From the NCBI GenBank assembly GCA_036653535.1, contig JAVVTR010000007.1, positions 1-64,000 of the forward strand: a stretch of DNA of 64,000 bases, read 5' to 3'. The number at the start of each line of letters is the position of its first letter. Position 1 is the stretch's first letter. The notes below the pieces were generated by a model that saw nothing but the letters and a program-made list of their open reading frames with translations, was not told the DNA's origin and did not search any database. Origin of the DNA: JAVVTR01 sp036653535. Lineage in GTDB: Bacteria > Bacteroidota > Bacteroidia > Bacteroidales > P3. Both the position numbers and the translations under genes were made by a program. This document shows, one piece after another, positions 24,155 through 34,587 of the stretch.

Positions 24155-27100
24155 TTATTTAAAGTATATTTTATAGACTATATTTTGATAAGGAGTATAG
24201 AGACGAACTATTATTATCTGTTCATTTAAGGAAAGATAAACCTCAAAGTCGCCTCTTAAATTAGGCCAATAGCTTTTTAAAAGTTTCCCATCCACACTTA
24301 AGATCTCTAATTTTAGCACCTCTACTAAGGAATTGTTTTTTATTTTTAAAAGACCATTTTCGGGAAAAACGTTTAACATTGCTTTTAACTCCAATTCGGT
24401 ATGGGTTTCATTTTTTGTAATAAAAGAAGACTCTTCCGACCAATCACTATAATTTTCGTTTCCACAATAAGCTTTTATTTTCCACAAATAAGAAGTGTTT
24501 TTAGTTAAATAAGCTAAGAGATACGGACTACTTACATTTTCCTTCGAAAGATATTTTTTTCCCTCTTCCTTAAACTGCAATTCATAAGAAATACACGATG
24601 AACTTCCATTCCAATGCAAAAGAGCTTCCTCGTTTTTTACTGCACTCGCAACTAAAGCCCTTGGTTTAGAACAAAGCGTATCCTCTACTTTAGTTTTAAA
24701 ATCCAGCGTTTCTGTAAAAGGACTATAATTATCCCTATCACAATAACTTCTTAAACGTAAGCTATAGGAGGTGCCTTTCTTTAAATTAGAAAGTAGAAAA
24801 TTTTGTTTGGATCCCAGGATAGTATCCACCATCCAAGTAGTTCCTTCTTTTTCTTTATATTGAAGTACAAATTTTAGTTTGTCGCTGTTCCATAACACAA
24901 GAGCCGTGGTAGAACTTATACTTTCCACCCTTACACTATCTGGTTTTTTACAAGTCATATATAGTGTGTAAAAAGTTTTGGGCTGAATCCAAGGGCTACT
25001 ATCCCCTATATCTTGGCTACATTGGGCACGAATAGAATATTCATATTTGGATCCTTCTTGCAAGGAATGTAAAAGCACACTATCCAAGAAAGAAACTTGC
25101 TTTTTCCACTCTACTTCTCCTGCTTTTTTATAGCGAATATCGAAACGAACCGCCATAGGAGCCTGCCATCTTAGAATAACCGTAGTATAAGAAGTTTCCG
25201 CTCTTGCATTTTGTACCGTATCGCAACTATACCAACTCTTAGTAGAAAAAGTTGCCAAGGTCCACAAACTCGTATCTCCAAGCTCACAAATAGAGCGAAG
25301 CCCCCAATCATAAAGCGTATTTTCTCTTAGATCTTTTAAAACAACTTCTTTGTTTTGAATTAACATATAGGTGTACTTCTCTTCGGAAGAAGCCTTGTAA
25401 CGCAATTGGTAGCTTTGTTCCTTTTCGCTATTCCACGAAAGCAAAGCCGTATCCACTCCAGCCACTGCCGCATTTAGCTTTACTTTAATGGGACAAGTAT
25501 ATTCTACACTCACACTATCCAAAAACATTTTTACATTACTATACTTTCCTTTATTTTCGGCATAAAATCCTATTTGTACTTTCCCTTTCCTCTGTGGTAA
25601 AAGAATACGATAGTTTATACTATCTATATTCCCCAATTTATGTCCCAAATTTTTCCCAAAAGCCAAGAGGGTGTCTTTCATGGCGTAAGTTTGACCTCCA
25701 TCTAAAGAGAGAACTACTAAAAATTTGGCTTGAGCATTTACACTATCTACCCTTTGTATATCACTACTTCTATTTAAAGAAAGAGTAAAAGATAAGGCCG
25801 TCTTGGTATTTGGCATTTCGAAAGAAGGGGTAAAAAGCCAATCATTGGTTCCGGTAGAGGAAAATCCCACCGCCATTTGTTTATGATTGCGATCATTACT
25901 TTTAGAGGAAAGATCCCATGCACTATACGAATTTACATTCGTGTATAAAGTTAAATTACCAACTTCCGGCAAAACACCTTTATTAAAAGACCAATAGGTT
26001 AAATCTTTTTTATTAGGGAGCAAAAAAGTCTGTATAAAAGGAACTGCATAGTAGGTGGTAAAAACCGAAGATGCTTGCGACCATTGACTTAATTTCTCCG
26101 CACCACAAACCGCCTGCACCCTTACTCTGTACTTCGTTTGAGGGTTTAAGTTTTCTACCTTTGTTGGATTTTCGCTACAAAAAACCGAATCACTCCATGG
26201 CTCTACTCCTTCTTCTTTCCAACTAATATTCCACCCTGTTCCTTCTCTTTCATTTTTATCTTGCCATAAAAGTTCCACTTCTGTAGTTTTTAAACTACTA
26301 TCCTTTATTTTTACTTCTATAGGATAATCGCAACTCGGTTTTTCTTCTATCCTTACACTTCCTATCCGTAAGGTCGATAGGGTAGCCGTAGTAAAACGAA
26401 AATTAAATTTTTTTATTTGTGATTCTTTTATAGAGAAAGGAACATCTATTTTAACAAAATCGTTGTTTATATCATAGTTCTGTGCATCTATTACCAATAA
26501 GGTTTTTCCTTGTTGGTCACTTACTATCAAAGAATCTCCTGGAGCAAAGTTAATTCCAGAGGGTGGGTTTCCAGGCATAATACTGGCTAAAGTCGCCACC
26601 AAGCACATTTCAAAACGCAAACGATAATTTCCCTTTTTCAAGAAAACGCCGGGAGTTATTAGCTCATTCTCCTCTCTGCGTATATTATTAGGATCGCTTG
26701 CATTGCCCATAGATTCTAAGTAAAAAGGAATAGCATTACCATACATATCTTTTTTTACTTTAAAACCGGAAATTTTTGTACTAAGAATGGATCCTAATTC
26801 CGAATGCCAACCGGCGGGCAATCTATATTCATTATAGTATTGCCTTTCCTTTTCAAAACTATAATAGACCGGACTTAAAGCCGCTGTTTTTTCCAATAAA
26901 GTGGTATAATCTGTGGAATAAAGCACCTGCCCTTCCGAAGAAGTATCTATGCTCCAAATATAAAGATAATGGGCTTGGTTGGGCAACAAATCCTTTAAGC
27001 TGTACGCATCCGCCTTTCCTTTATAAATTACCTTAGCTCCATTCCCCAATTCATCCCCTACTTGCAATGCACCAATAGGAGTACAAAACAGATTAGTATC

Positions 27101-28372
27101 CTTACTATTATCTATAATAAGGACGGAAGAATTTTCTACATTCGGCCATATACCTAATCTTATAAAATTTGTATCTACCTGCAAAACAGAAGCTTGCGGA
27201 GCGGAAAATAAAGTTTTCAAAGTATCTATCAAAGCTAATTCCGAGTATAAGGGACCATTTTTGCAACGATAATTAAAAGCATAGATATGGGAATAATAAG
27301 TAGTAGAAGCCTCTAATTTATTTAATTCGAAAGATCCATCCTTTTCTTTTGTAAGATAAATTTCCCCATTTCCACAAGAATCACCAGTAACATAAAAAAC
27401 ACCATCCTCCGGTTTTTTTGTAAGCTGAGGACTTGTGCTCAATAAAATCAAATACGCATCTTGTTTGGAATTAAGTGCTATTTTACCTTTTATTTTATAG
27501 GTTTCTCTTTGAATATTCTCCCCTTTCGAAATTGGCGTTTCCGGCCTTGTACATACTGGTGGTTGTTCAAAAACATACAACAAATTTTCAGCAGGATAAC
27601 AAGTAGTAGAAAAAGTATTATAAAGCGCACCCGTAGCGGCTAACAGGCTATGGTCCCAATCGTGGGTGGCATTGGTTGCCCGAAGATGAAAATCGCTAAG
27701 CCTATTTCCACGCAAGCCTACTTGAAATCCAACATACTTATTATTCCCTGTAGATTGGCATTTTTTATATGCAATCTCTATTTTTCCACTTCCCTCATAA
27801 AGAATAATTTGATAATTAATTGTATCCCATACTTCTACTCCCCCATTATTCGTTTTAACTAATATGTTTTTAAATTGGATACATAAATGGCGTGCCCCTA
27901 CTTCCCCCTGTGTTTTATAACTTATAGCTGTTTTTTTACACGCTTTTACCGTAGACAAAAAAGCATTAGTAATAATATTCCCCAAATAAGGGCAAAGGCT
28001 ATTATTGTAAATATAATTGGTAAAGGAAACCTCCAAGCTATCCTTTCCAAGAAAAATTACGCCGTTGGTATTGACCGTAAAAACATTTAGATTTTGAGAA
28101 ACAAATGGAAAATCGAAACCAATAGGAAATCCCACGGTTCTTAATACTTGATTTTGATTAGCAGAAACACTAATGCCACTATCTGCCACTATACATTTTT
28201 CGGCAAAATTCTCGTTTTGTAATTTGCTTCCTATAAGGGTATCGGAACTTAATTCTACATAGGTCCGATTAGAGGCGGTAAATTGGTAGCTTGCCGCAGG
28301 CTGAGCCCATAAACAACTAAAATCCAAAATACAACAAAGGATAAATACAGAGAAAAAATATTTTTTATTCAT
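24155..28372 (-). CDS. Giant secreted multi-fibronectin type III protein, probable divergent T9SS cargo
   Basis: A 1405-aa exported protein. The signal peptide is MNKKYFFSVFILCCILDFSC with cleavage after LWAQ. Residues 30-280 hold a nidogen-like beta domain (NTNGVIFLGKDSLEVSF, GVEVWDTINYQIILYEGSG). There are at least five fibronectin type III domains with the usual TxxxLxW...YxLRYK...L...TxYxxxxxAxC pattern (about 705-790, 1005-1090, 1100-1180, 1190-1270, 1280-1360). Two jelly-roll domains of the cleaved-adhesin/MAM type sit at about 520-690 and 790-1000. The C-terminus resembles a type A sorting domain in its later strands (LKLEILSVDGKLLKSYW, YKIYFK), but the YPNP motif is replaced by VFPENG. 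It lies 101 bp upstream of the other giant gene on the same strand. Confidence 0.8.
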   Translation of the reverse strand: MNKKYFFSVFILCCILDFSCLWAQPAASYQFTASNRTYVELSSDTLIGSKLQNENFAEKCIVADSGISVSANQNQVLRTVGFPIGFDFPFVSQNLNVFTVNTNGVIFLGKDSLEVSFTNYIYNNSLCPYLGNIITNAFLSTVKACKKTAISYKTQGEVGARHLCIQFKNILVKTNNGGVEVWDTINYQIILYEGSGKIEIAYKKCQSTGNNKYVGFQVGLRGNRLSDFHLRATNATHDWDHSLLAATGALYNTFSTTCYPAENLLYVFEQPPVCTRPETPISKGENIQRETYKIKGKIALNSKQDAYLILLSTSPQLTKKPEDGVFYVTGDSCGNGEIYLTKEKDGSFELNKLEASTTYYSHIYAFNYRCKNGPLYSELALIDTLKTLFSAPQASVLQVDTNFIRLGIWPNVENSSVLIIDNSKDTNLFCTPIGALQVGDELGNGAKVIYKGKADAYSLKDLLPNQAHYLYIWSIDTSSEGQVLYSTDYTTLLEKTAALSPVYYSFEKERQYYNEYRLPAGWHSELGSILSTKISGFKVKKDMYGNAIPFYLESMGNASDPNNIRREENELITPGVFLKKGNYRLRFEMCLVATLASIMPGNPPSGINFAPGDSLIVSDQQGKTLLVIDAQNYDINNDFVKIDVPFSIKESQIKKFNFRFTTATLSTLRIGSVRIEEKPSCDYPIEVKIKDSSLKTTEVELLWQDKNEREGTGWNISWKEEGVEPWSDSVFCSENPTKVENLNPQTKYRVRVQAVCGAEKLSQWSQASSVFTTYYAVPFIQTFLLPNKKDLTYWSFNKGVLPEVGNLTLYTNVNSYSAWDLSSKSNDRNHKQMAVGFSSTGTNDWLFTPSFEMPNTKTALSFTLSLNRSSDIQRVDSVNAQAKFLVVLSLDGGQTYAMKDTLLAFGKNLGHKLGNIDSINYRILLPQRKGKVQIGFYAENKGKYSNVKMFLDSVSVEYTCPIKVKLNAAVAGVDTALLSWNSEKEQSYQLRYKASSEEKYTYMLIQNKEVVLKDLRENTLYDWGLRSICELGDTSLWTLATFSTKSWYSCDTVQNARAETSYTTVILRWQAPMAVRFDIRYKKAGEVEWKKQVSFLDSVLLHSLQEGSKYEYSIRAQCSQDIGDSSPWIQPKTFYTLYMTCKKPDSVRVESISSTTALVLWNSDKLKFVLQYKEKEGTTWMVDTILGSKQNFLLSNLKKGTSYSLRLRSYCDRDNYSPFTETLDFKTKVEDTLCSKPRALVASAVKNEEALLHWNGSSSCISYELQFKEEGKKYLSKENVSSPYLLAYLTKNTSYLWKIKAYCGNENYSDWSEESSFITKNETHTELELKAMLNVFPENGLLKIKNNSLVEVLKLEILSVDGKLLKSYWPNLRGDFEVYLSLNEQIIIVRLYTPYQNIVYKIYFK

Positions 28373-28574
28373 TTTGAAAGTTTTTGTAGATTTTTAATTA
28401 TTTTGAAAAACACCGTACTTTCGCTTTTTTATATGCCTAAGTTACGAGAATAAACATAGAGATAGCATATAAAAAAACTTTACAAATATTGAACATGGAA
28501 ATTAGCGTACACATCATAGCCTCAACGTCTATAGACAAAACGTTGTTTTAAAAAAACATATACTGTAAAAAAAA

Positions 28575-30365
28575 TTATAATTTCAGAAAAATATCGTAGA
28601 GATTAGAATCCGGATCCACCTGCATTTTTTTCTTTAAACGAAATTTGGCCGTCCATATAGATTGAAAGGTTCTATTGGTAACAGAAGCTATTTCTTTAGC
28701 ACTCAAACCCAAACTAATAAAGGCACACAGGCGCATTTCATTAGGAGTTAAGTTAGGATATGCAGCTTCTAATTTCTTAAAAAACGAACTATTTACCTGC
28801 TCGAAATAGGTTTTAAATTCTGCTAAATCTTGACTCGAGGAAAAAGACCTCAGCAAACTTTCCATTTCTTCCACCAATTCTTTTTCTTCTTTTTTCAAAG
28901 AAAAACGCACTTTCATTTTTTTAACAATCTGATTCATAGCCAAGGATAGTTCGTTAAATTTAAGGAAGAGTAAAGCATTAGAGGTAAGCTCCTTGTTTTT
29001 AGCATCCATTTCTTGTGCAAAAGAGGTTTTTATTCCCTCTATTTTTGTGTTTTCGTGTTGTTTATATTCTGTAACCTTTGTTTTCATTAAATTATTGATT
29101 CTACACTGCCGCAAAATACGACGTATCATCAAAGCAATGGCTATTCCAGCAAAAATTGCCAACAAAGACAAAAAAGCTATCCATAAATTTTTATTAAGCA
29201 CTTTTGCTTCTGCTAATTCCAATTTTTTCTTTTGAATTTTTTCTTCTTGCAGAACCTTATAATGATCGAATTGGTATCGAATACTGGCTATTCTATTTTC
29301 ACTTTCTTGATTATAAATAGTATCGAAAATTTTATAACTTTCGTGTAATATGGCATTCGCTTCTTTAAACTTTCCCTGTTTCTCCAAAATAGACGATTCC
29401 ATCCGCAAAGCAATCATCTGCATTTTTAGCGCACCTAACTTTTTTGCCTCTTGAATTAAAGCAGAATTTATTTCTTGTGCCTTAACATATTTACCCTGCG
29501 TGTATAAGGTGTTGGCATAGTTGTTATTTACAAACATCCGCAAATGATAGGCTTTCTTATTTTCGGCTATTTTGGCGGCTTCTATATAATATTTTTCCGC
29601 TAACTCCGTCTTACCCAATCCCTCGTAAGCTATAGCAAAATTTAAATGAACATACACTAATTCAGTTCCCTTATATTTTTGGGATAACACTATTCTCTGC
29701 GCCTCTACGAAAGCATTGAGGGCCTCCTGATAATTACCCATTCCACAAAAAGCACCTCCTATATTGGTATATACCCGATAAAGCCCCCTTGAATTCTTTG
29801 TTCGTTGGAAAATTTTCAAGCTTTTTTGGAAATATTCCAACGCCACTTTACATTGCCCTCTTGCTCCAAATACGAGCCCAATGCCATTAAACGAATGAGC
29901 CGTTGCATTGGAATTTATATCGGCCCCATAAAGAGTTCTAATTTCATTAAAGTGCCCCATTGCTTCTTCATAAGCACCCAAATAAGTTTCCGCCTGCCCC
30001 AAATTAACCAAGGCATGGATATGCAAAGCCTCCCATGCAGAATCTTTTTTTTCTATTTTCTCTATTTTCGCAATAAGCGATTTCAAAGTTTCTACACAAA
30101 GGCTATAATTACCTAAAGAAAATAAATTTTCTACACAACGAATTTGATAAACTACATTTTCTTTTTTTACAGGATGTGCATCGGCCTTTTTAATGGCAAG
30201 CATCAACAAATCTTTTCTCTGCTCTCCGGAAATGGTATCCTCTTCTAATAAAGATGGATCCGAGGCTACATTTTGCATGAATTTAGGCTCTATTCCAAAG
30301 AGGAATGTATGGGAAAGAACTTCCAATACAAAACAAAGAAATATATATAGTATCGTTTTTTTCAT
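28575..30365 (-). CDS. Exported-start TPR protein with membrane anchor and LuxR-type HTH (putative transcription regulator)
   Basis: A 596-aa protein. A signal-like helix (MKKTILYIFLCFVLEVLSHT) is followed by about six TPR repeats over residues 60-350 (ALVNLGQAETYLGAYEEAMG, FNGIGLVFGARGQCKVALEY). A membrane helix, LWIAFLSLLAIFAGIAIALM, is at about 386-405, then a coiled coil to about 480. A C-terminal LuxR/GerE-type HTH sits at about 535-590 (LTPNEMRLCAFISLGLSAKE, TFQSIWTAKFRLKKKM). The layout predicts a periplasmic TPR sensor joined to a cytoplasmic DNA-binding domain. Such proteins are frequent in Bacteroidota and often sit next to genes they control; here the neighbours on the same strand are two giant surface proteins. 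That regulatory link is inferred. Confidence 0.85.
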   Translation of the reverse strand: MKKTILYIFLCFVLEVLSHTFLFGIEPKFMQNVASDPSLLEEDTISGEQRKDLLMLAIKKADAHPVKKENVVYQIRCVENLFSLGNYSLCVETLKSLIAKIEKIEKKDSAWEALHIHALVNLGQAETYLGAYEEAMGHFNEIRTLYGADINSNATAHSFNGIGLVFGARGQCKVALEYFQKSLKIFQRTKNSRGLYRVYTNIGGAFCGMGNYQEALNAFVEAQRIVLSQKYKGTELVYVHLNFAIAYEGLGKTELAEKYYIEAAKIAENKKAYHLRMFVNNNYANTLYTQGKYVKAQEINSALIQEAKKLGALKMQMIALRMESSILEKQGKFKEANAILHESYKIFDTIYNQESENRIASIRYQFDHYKVLQEEKIQKKKLELAEAKVLNKNLWIAFLSLLAIFAGIAIALMIRRILRQCRINNLMKTKVTEYKQHENTKIEGIKTSFAQEMDAKNKELTSNALLFLKFNELSLAMNQIVKKMKVRFSLKKEEKELVEEMESLLRSFSSSQDLAEFKTYFEQVNSSFFKKLEAAYPNLTPNEMRLCAFISLGLSAKEIASVTNRTFQSIWTAKFRLKKKMQVDPDSNLYDIFLKL

Positions 30366-30690
30366 ATTATGTGGATATAAAATAGAGGATTTCTCACCAT
30401 AGCATAGTTCAAACTTATTTAGTCCATGCGTATGGCTCGAAATGGTTATAGTAATACATCCTCAAACTCCAGGAATTTTATTTTAGAACCTTTGATTTAC
30501 AATAAATAAACTTCGTTTCAAAATAAAGCAAGACCCTCTTCTATGGTTACTTCTGTTGGTCTTTCCTTGAAAATTTTTCATGTAAAGATACGTTTTTTTT
30601 GTATTTTACAGGAAAGTATTTCCCCCTTTTGCTTTGATTTCCCTCTATCAAAAAAAAACTTATCTTTGCTAAAACTAAATATGTTTCAAT
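30366..30690. promoter_or_regulatory. Divergent promoter region between the TPR-HTH gene and nspC
   Basis: A 325-bp stretch without a gene. On the minus strand TAAGTTTG (30410-30417) is a -7 box for the TPR-HTH gene with a leader of about 38 nt. On the plus strand TATCTTTG (30661-30668) is a -7 box for nspC with a leader of about 17 nt; a TTTG lies at 30633-30636, 24 nt upstream, slightly far. A 97-codon frame across this region was rejected because it shadows nspC in another frame. Confidence 0.5.
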
Positions 30691-31935
30691 ATGGGTCTAC
30701 TAAATTTATTCCCCTTTGGACTAGGAAAAGAAAACACAAAAGGGAAATCAAGCATACAGAATCCTATACCCTTTACCTGCTTGCAATATCTACCCTCTCC
30801 GGCCTACGTTTTAGACCAAAGCCTTCTCGAAAATAATCTGCAAATAATTAAAAATGTAGCCAATAAGGCGGAGGTGGAAATTGTTTTGTCGCTAAAGGGG
30901 TTTTCTATGTGGAGTGCTTTCCCTATTTTAAATGCTGCCAATTTTTACAAAGCTACCGCCAGTTCTTTGTGGGAAGCTCGTTTAGCTATGGAGGAAATGG
31001 GAAGCCCTGCCTATACCTACGCCGTGGCTTATACGCCCGAAGAAATAGAAGAAATTTCGGCAATGAGTAGCCATCTCACTTTCAATTCCATGAATCAATA
31101 CCAAAGTTTCGCAACAAGAGCTAAACAGGTAAATGAAAATATTTCCTTTGGTCTTAGGGTGAACCCAGAATTTTCGGAAGTTGAAACCGATCTTTATAAT
31201 CCTTGTGCTCCCGGTTCCCGCTTAGGTATCCTTTTAGAAGACCTTCCCCCCAAGGAAGAACTATCCTCCGATATAGAGGGCTTTCATTGTCACGCCCTTT
31301 GTGAATCTTCCGCCGAAGATACCTTAGAAATGATAAAAGCTTTTGAAGACAAATTTAAAGATTATCTCCCTAATTTAAAATGGGTTAACTTTGGAGGCGG
31401 GCATTTAATGACTCGTAAAGGATATTCTTTAGATGTTTTGGTTCAAGCTTTGAAAAATTTTAAAAAACGCTGGCCTCATTTACAAATTATTTTAGAACCT
31501 GGTAGTGCCTTTGCATGGGAAACAGGATATTTACTTTGCACCATAGAAGATATAGTACAGAATGGGAATATAAAAACCGCCATTATTAACGCCTCTTTCA
31601 CCGCACATATGCCGGATTGCCTTGAAATGCCCTATAAACCACAAATTATTGGTGCTTTAGATGCCAGTTTGCCCTATCAACCTAATGAATACAGCTTTCG
31701 CTACAGAATAGGAGGAAACAGTTGCTTATCGGGCGATTACATGGGCGATTGGCTATTCGACCACGAGCTACAAATTGGAGAAAGATTACTATTCAACGAT
31801 ATGATTCACTATACCATGGTTAAAACTTGTACTTTTAACGGAGTAAAACATCCATCTATCTGCATTATAAAAAATGGTAATATCCTCTTTCGCAGAAACT
31901 TTAACTATTCCGACTATAAAAGTCGCCTTTCTTAG
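30691..31935 (+). CDS. nspC: Carboxynorspermidine decarboxylase
   Basis: A 414-aa PLP enzyme of the alanine racemase-fold decarboxylases. It makes norspermidine or spermidine from the carboxy-precursor in the alternative polyamine pathway. The family start YLPSPAYVLDQSLLENNLQI is at about 31-50. EIVLSLKGFSMWSAFPIL carries the PLP lysine (K69). Also visible are SFGLRVNPEFSEVE, EGFHCHALCESSAEDTLEMI and VNFGGGHLMT, and near the C-terminus GGNSCLSGDYMGDW with the decarboxylase-type cysteine. About 28 N-terminal residues before the conserved start are extra compared with the usual length near 380; they may be a real extension. The partner dehydrogenase is not in the window. Its last 4 bp overlap the convergent helicase gene. 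Confidence 0.93.
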   Translation: MGLLNLFPFGLGKENTKGKSSIQNPIPFTCLQYLPSPAYVLDQSLLENNLQIIKNVANKAEVEIVLSLKGFSMWSAFPILNAANFYKATASSLWEARLAMEEMGSPAYTYAVAYTPEEIEEISAMSSHLTFNSMNQYQSFATRAKQVNENISFGLRVNPEFSEVETDLYNPCAPGSRLGILLEDLPPKEELSSDIEGFHCHALCESSAEDTLEMIKAFEDKFKDYLPNLKWVNFGGGHLMTRKGYSLDVLVQALKNFKKRWPHLQIILEPGSAFAWETGYLLCTIEDIVQNGNIKTAIINASFTAHMPDCLEMPYKPQIIGALDASLPYQPNEYSFRYRIGGNSCLSGDYMGDWLFDHELQIGERLLFNDMIHYTMVKTCTFNGVKHPSICIIKNGNILFRRNFNYSDYKSRLS

Positions 31936-33389
31936 TAGGCCTCGTTGGTTTGCTCGAAAAATTGATCGGAAAATCCCAACAAATAACAATTCGACATACA
32001 ACGAGTTAAGGCTGTGTACAACCAACGTAAATATTCTATCGAAGCCATTTCATCCGTAAAATAACCTTGATCGATAAAAACACAGGGCCATTGCCCGCCT
32101 TGCGTTTTATGACAAGTTAAAGCATAGCCATATTTTACCTGCAAAGCATTGTAATAGGGGTTTTCTTTAGCCGCAGCCATACGCAAAGAGCGAGTGGGCA
32201 AATCGGCATAATCTTCTAATACAGCAGAAAACAAAGCCTGTCCCGCCGTATAAGGCAAAGCGGGTCCATCGATATGCAAGGTCTCCAAAATGATTTTTAC
32301 TTCTATAGAAGGTTCCTCGGGGTAATCTAAAAGTCGTGCCTCAATATCCGCAAAATGAAAGCCATACAAATCCTTTCGCCCTTTCACTTTCAATACTTCT
32401 ATCATATCCCCATTAGCCAAAAAGCCAACCGTAGAGGTTTTGGGCACCCAATAATAATTATTTTTCAAAATCATAAGCAAATCGCCCGCAGCCAATTCGC
32501 CTTCCATGCCAAAAATTTGGGCCCTAATTTGCTGATTAAATAAATTCGCTCTTTTATTGGAACGAGTAATAAAAACCACCTCCTCCCGCTTTAAACGGCT
32601 ATACGAACTCTGAAGCAAATCTTCTAAATTTTCTCCATTAATTCTCTTTAAATCTGTATTTTGAACAAATGATCCCGACTCTATATCCTCCTTCTCTTTA
32701 TGAGAATTTAGCTTAAAAAGTGGTAAAGAAAATTTTTGAGAAGAAATTCTATTTCTTAAAATAGTGGCATTTTTTAAAACCAAAGAAGAGAGCCCTTGAC
32801 GAAGCACTTCCGAAAGTTCCATTTCCATAAAATCAAAAGAAAAATTAGACCGTAGAAAATCTAAATCCAAAGCAGGACTATAGGCGGAACCCACTGGAGG
32901 CAATTGAGCGGAATCCCCCAAAAGCAATAAACGACACTGAAAACCGGAAGAAACAAAAGAGAATAAGTCTACTAATAGCCGGCTTTCTATACCTAACATA
33001 GAAGCTTCGTCTACTACAAATAAGGTGTTTTTGGCCACATTCTTTCGTAGCTGCACCCTAAGAATGCCATTTTCATCTCTTTGAGAATAATAAATTTGCT
33101 TATGGATGGTATAGGCCGATAGACCAGAATAATTAGATAGCACTTTCGCTGCTCTCCCAGTAGGAGCTAATAATACCGTTTGTATCTTTAAGAGAGGCAG
33201 AGTCTTAATAAGAGCACTAACCATGGAAGTTTTACCCGTACCTGCATATCCTTTCAAAACAAAAGCCACCGGCTCACGAAAACGAAGAATAAAATCGCTG
33301 AAAGCCTCCATTAGACACCATTGTCCAGCATTAGGTTCAAAGGGGAAATGTGCCGCAAACAAACGAACTATATCTTCTTTAACCAACAT
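31932..33389 (-). CDS. RecD-like / PIF1-like superfamily 1B DNA helicase
   Basis: A 485-aa ATP-dependent helicase. Walker A is LKGYAGTGKTSMVSALI (about 44-60). The motif Ia-like stretch is VLLAPTGRAAKVLSN, Walker B LFVVDEASMLG, motif III LLLLGDSAQLPPVGSA, and the C-terminal UvrD/RecD signature YGYALTCHKTQGGQWPCVF. The length is short compared with RecD2, with no extended N-terminal domain. In Bacteroidota this stand-alone form is common and is annotated as ATP-dependent RecD-like DNA helicase; a role in recombination or R-loop/replication repair is assumed. The ATG overlaps the galE stop in a TAATG arrangement, so the two are translationally coupled. Confidence 0.9.
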   Translation of the reverse strand: MLVKEDIVRLFAAHFPFEPNAGQWCLMEAFSDFILRFREPVAFVLKGYAGTGKTSMVSALIKTLPLLKIQTVLLAPTGRAAKVLSNYSGLSAYTIHKQIYYSQRDENGILRVQLRKNVAKNTLFVVDEASMLGIESRLLVDLFSFVSSGFQCRLLLLGDSAQLPPVGSAYSPALDLDFLRSNFSFDFMEMELSEVLRQGLSSLVLKNATILRNRISSQKFSLPLFKLNSHKEKEDIESGSFVQNTDLKRINGENLEDLLQSSYSRLKREEVVFITRSNKRANLFNQQIRAQIFGMEGELAAGDLLMILKNNYYWVPKTSTVGFLANGDMIEVLKVKGRKDLYGFHFADIEARLLDYPEEPSIEVKIILETLHIDGPALPYTAGQALFSAVLEDYADLPTRSLRMAAAKENPYYNALQVKYGYALTCHKTQGGQWPCVFIDQGYFTDEMASIEYLRWLYTALTRCMSNCYLLGFSDQFFEQTNEAY

Positions 33390-34438
33390 TATTTACCAAG
33401 CAATCCAGTAGAAATATATTGCTGCCATTTCCACGCACTAAGGGTCATTTCGTCTATTTCTCGTTTGGCTTGCCAATTTAATATCTGACGAGCTTTATCC
33501 ACATTTCCCCAAATTTTTTCTATATCGCCTTCTCTCCGTGCAACAATTTTATAATTCAATTTTATTCCCGACATTTTTTCAAAACTTTGGATCACCTCTA
33601 AAACCGTATAGCCTTTGCCAGTTCCCAAATTAATATAATCTATTCCTTTTACTTTTCCGGATAGAAGATATTCCATGGCACAAAGATGAGCCTCCGCCAA
33701 ATCGGATACATGAATATAATCGCGTATAGGGGTCCCATCGGATGTATTATAATCGTTCCCATATACTTGCAAACAAGATCTAAGACCGGCTGCCGTTTGA
33801 GTAATATAGGGCATTAAATTATTAGGCACTCCATTGGGCAATTCTCCTATAAGGGCCGAGGAATGGGCACCTATAGGATTAAAATAGCGTAATGCCAATA
33901 CACTAAGAGCAAGGGGGGAAGCCCCCAAAAGAGAGGCCTTGGCTACATCTCTTAAAATATCTTCGGCAATTTGCTTCGTATTTCCATAAGGACAGGTAGC
34001 CGGTAAACGAGGGGAAGTTTCCTGAACCGGGAGCTCTTTGGGCTGACCATATACAGTACAAGAGGAAGAGAAAACAATATTACCACAGCCAATACGAGCC
34101 ATATTTTGGAGCACATTTAATAAGGCACAAAGATTATTTTCATAGTAAAACAAAGGCTGAAGAACCGACTCTCCCACCGCTTTGGCCGCTGCAAAATGAA
34201 TAACGGCTTTTAAATCGGAATGGCGCGAAAATAAATCATCACAAGCTGTTTTGCAACTCAAATCTACTACCTCCAATTCCGGTTTCACACCCGTAATTTT
34301 AGCGATAGCATGAATAGTATCCGCATTGGAATTAGATAAATTATCGGCGATAATCACCTTATAACCTTTTTCCTGCAAAGCCACCACGGTATGGGAACCA
34401 ATATAACCTGTTCCACCAGTAACTAATATTTTTATCAT
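33389..34438 (-). CDS. galE: UDP-glucose 4-epimerase
   Basis: A 349-aa short-chain dehydrogenase-fold enzyme interconverting UDP-glucose and UDP-galactose (or the N-acetyl forms) for surface glycans. It shows the NAD-binding ILVTGGTGYIGSHTVVALQE start, VIHFAAAKAVGESV, FSSSCTVYGQPKELPV with the catalytic serine, and the YGNTK version of YxxxK. RYFNPIGAHSSALIGE and VYGNDYNTSDGTPIRDYIHV follow. The length is normal. Upstream lies the terminator of the ompH operon; no good promoter box was found in the 240-bp gap. Co-transcribed with the helicase gene. Confidence 0.95.
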   Translation of the reverse strand: MIKILVTGGTGYIGSHTVVALQEKGYKVIIADNLSNSNADTIHAIAKITGVKPELEVVDLSCKTACDDLFSRHSDLKAVIHFAAAKAVGESVLQPLFYYENNLCALLNVLQNMARIGCGNIVFSSSCTVYGQPKELPVQETSPRLPATCPYGNTKQIAEDILRDVAKASLLGASPLALSVLALRYFNPIGAHSSALIGELPNGVPNNLMPYITQTAAGLRSCLQVYGNDYNTSDGTPIRDYIHVSDLAEAHLCAMEYLLSGKVKGIDYINLGTGKGYTVLEVIQSFEKMSGIKLNYKIVARREGDIEKIWGNVDKARQILNWQAKREIDEMTLSAWKWQQYISTGLLGK

Positions 34439-34587
34439 GATTTTATTATTCTAAGACCAATATAGGTGTTTATGTATATAAAAACAGACCATTTCTTGTT
34501 TTTACATAATTCAAACTTATTCTTGAACTATGCTTATTCTTCAACTATGCTTCCTCTTAATAAGATGCCTCCATTCACCATCCTATC

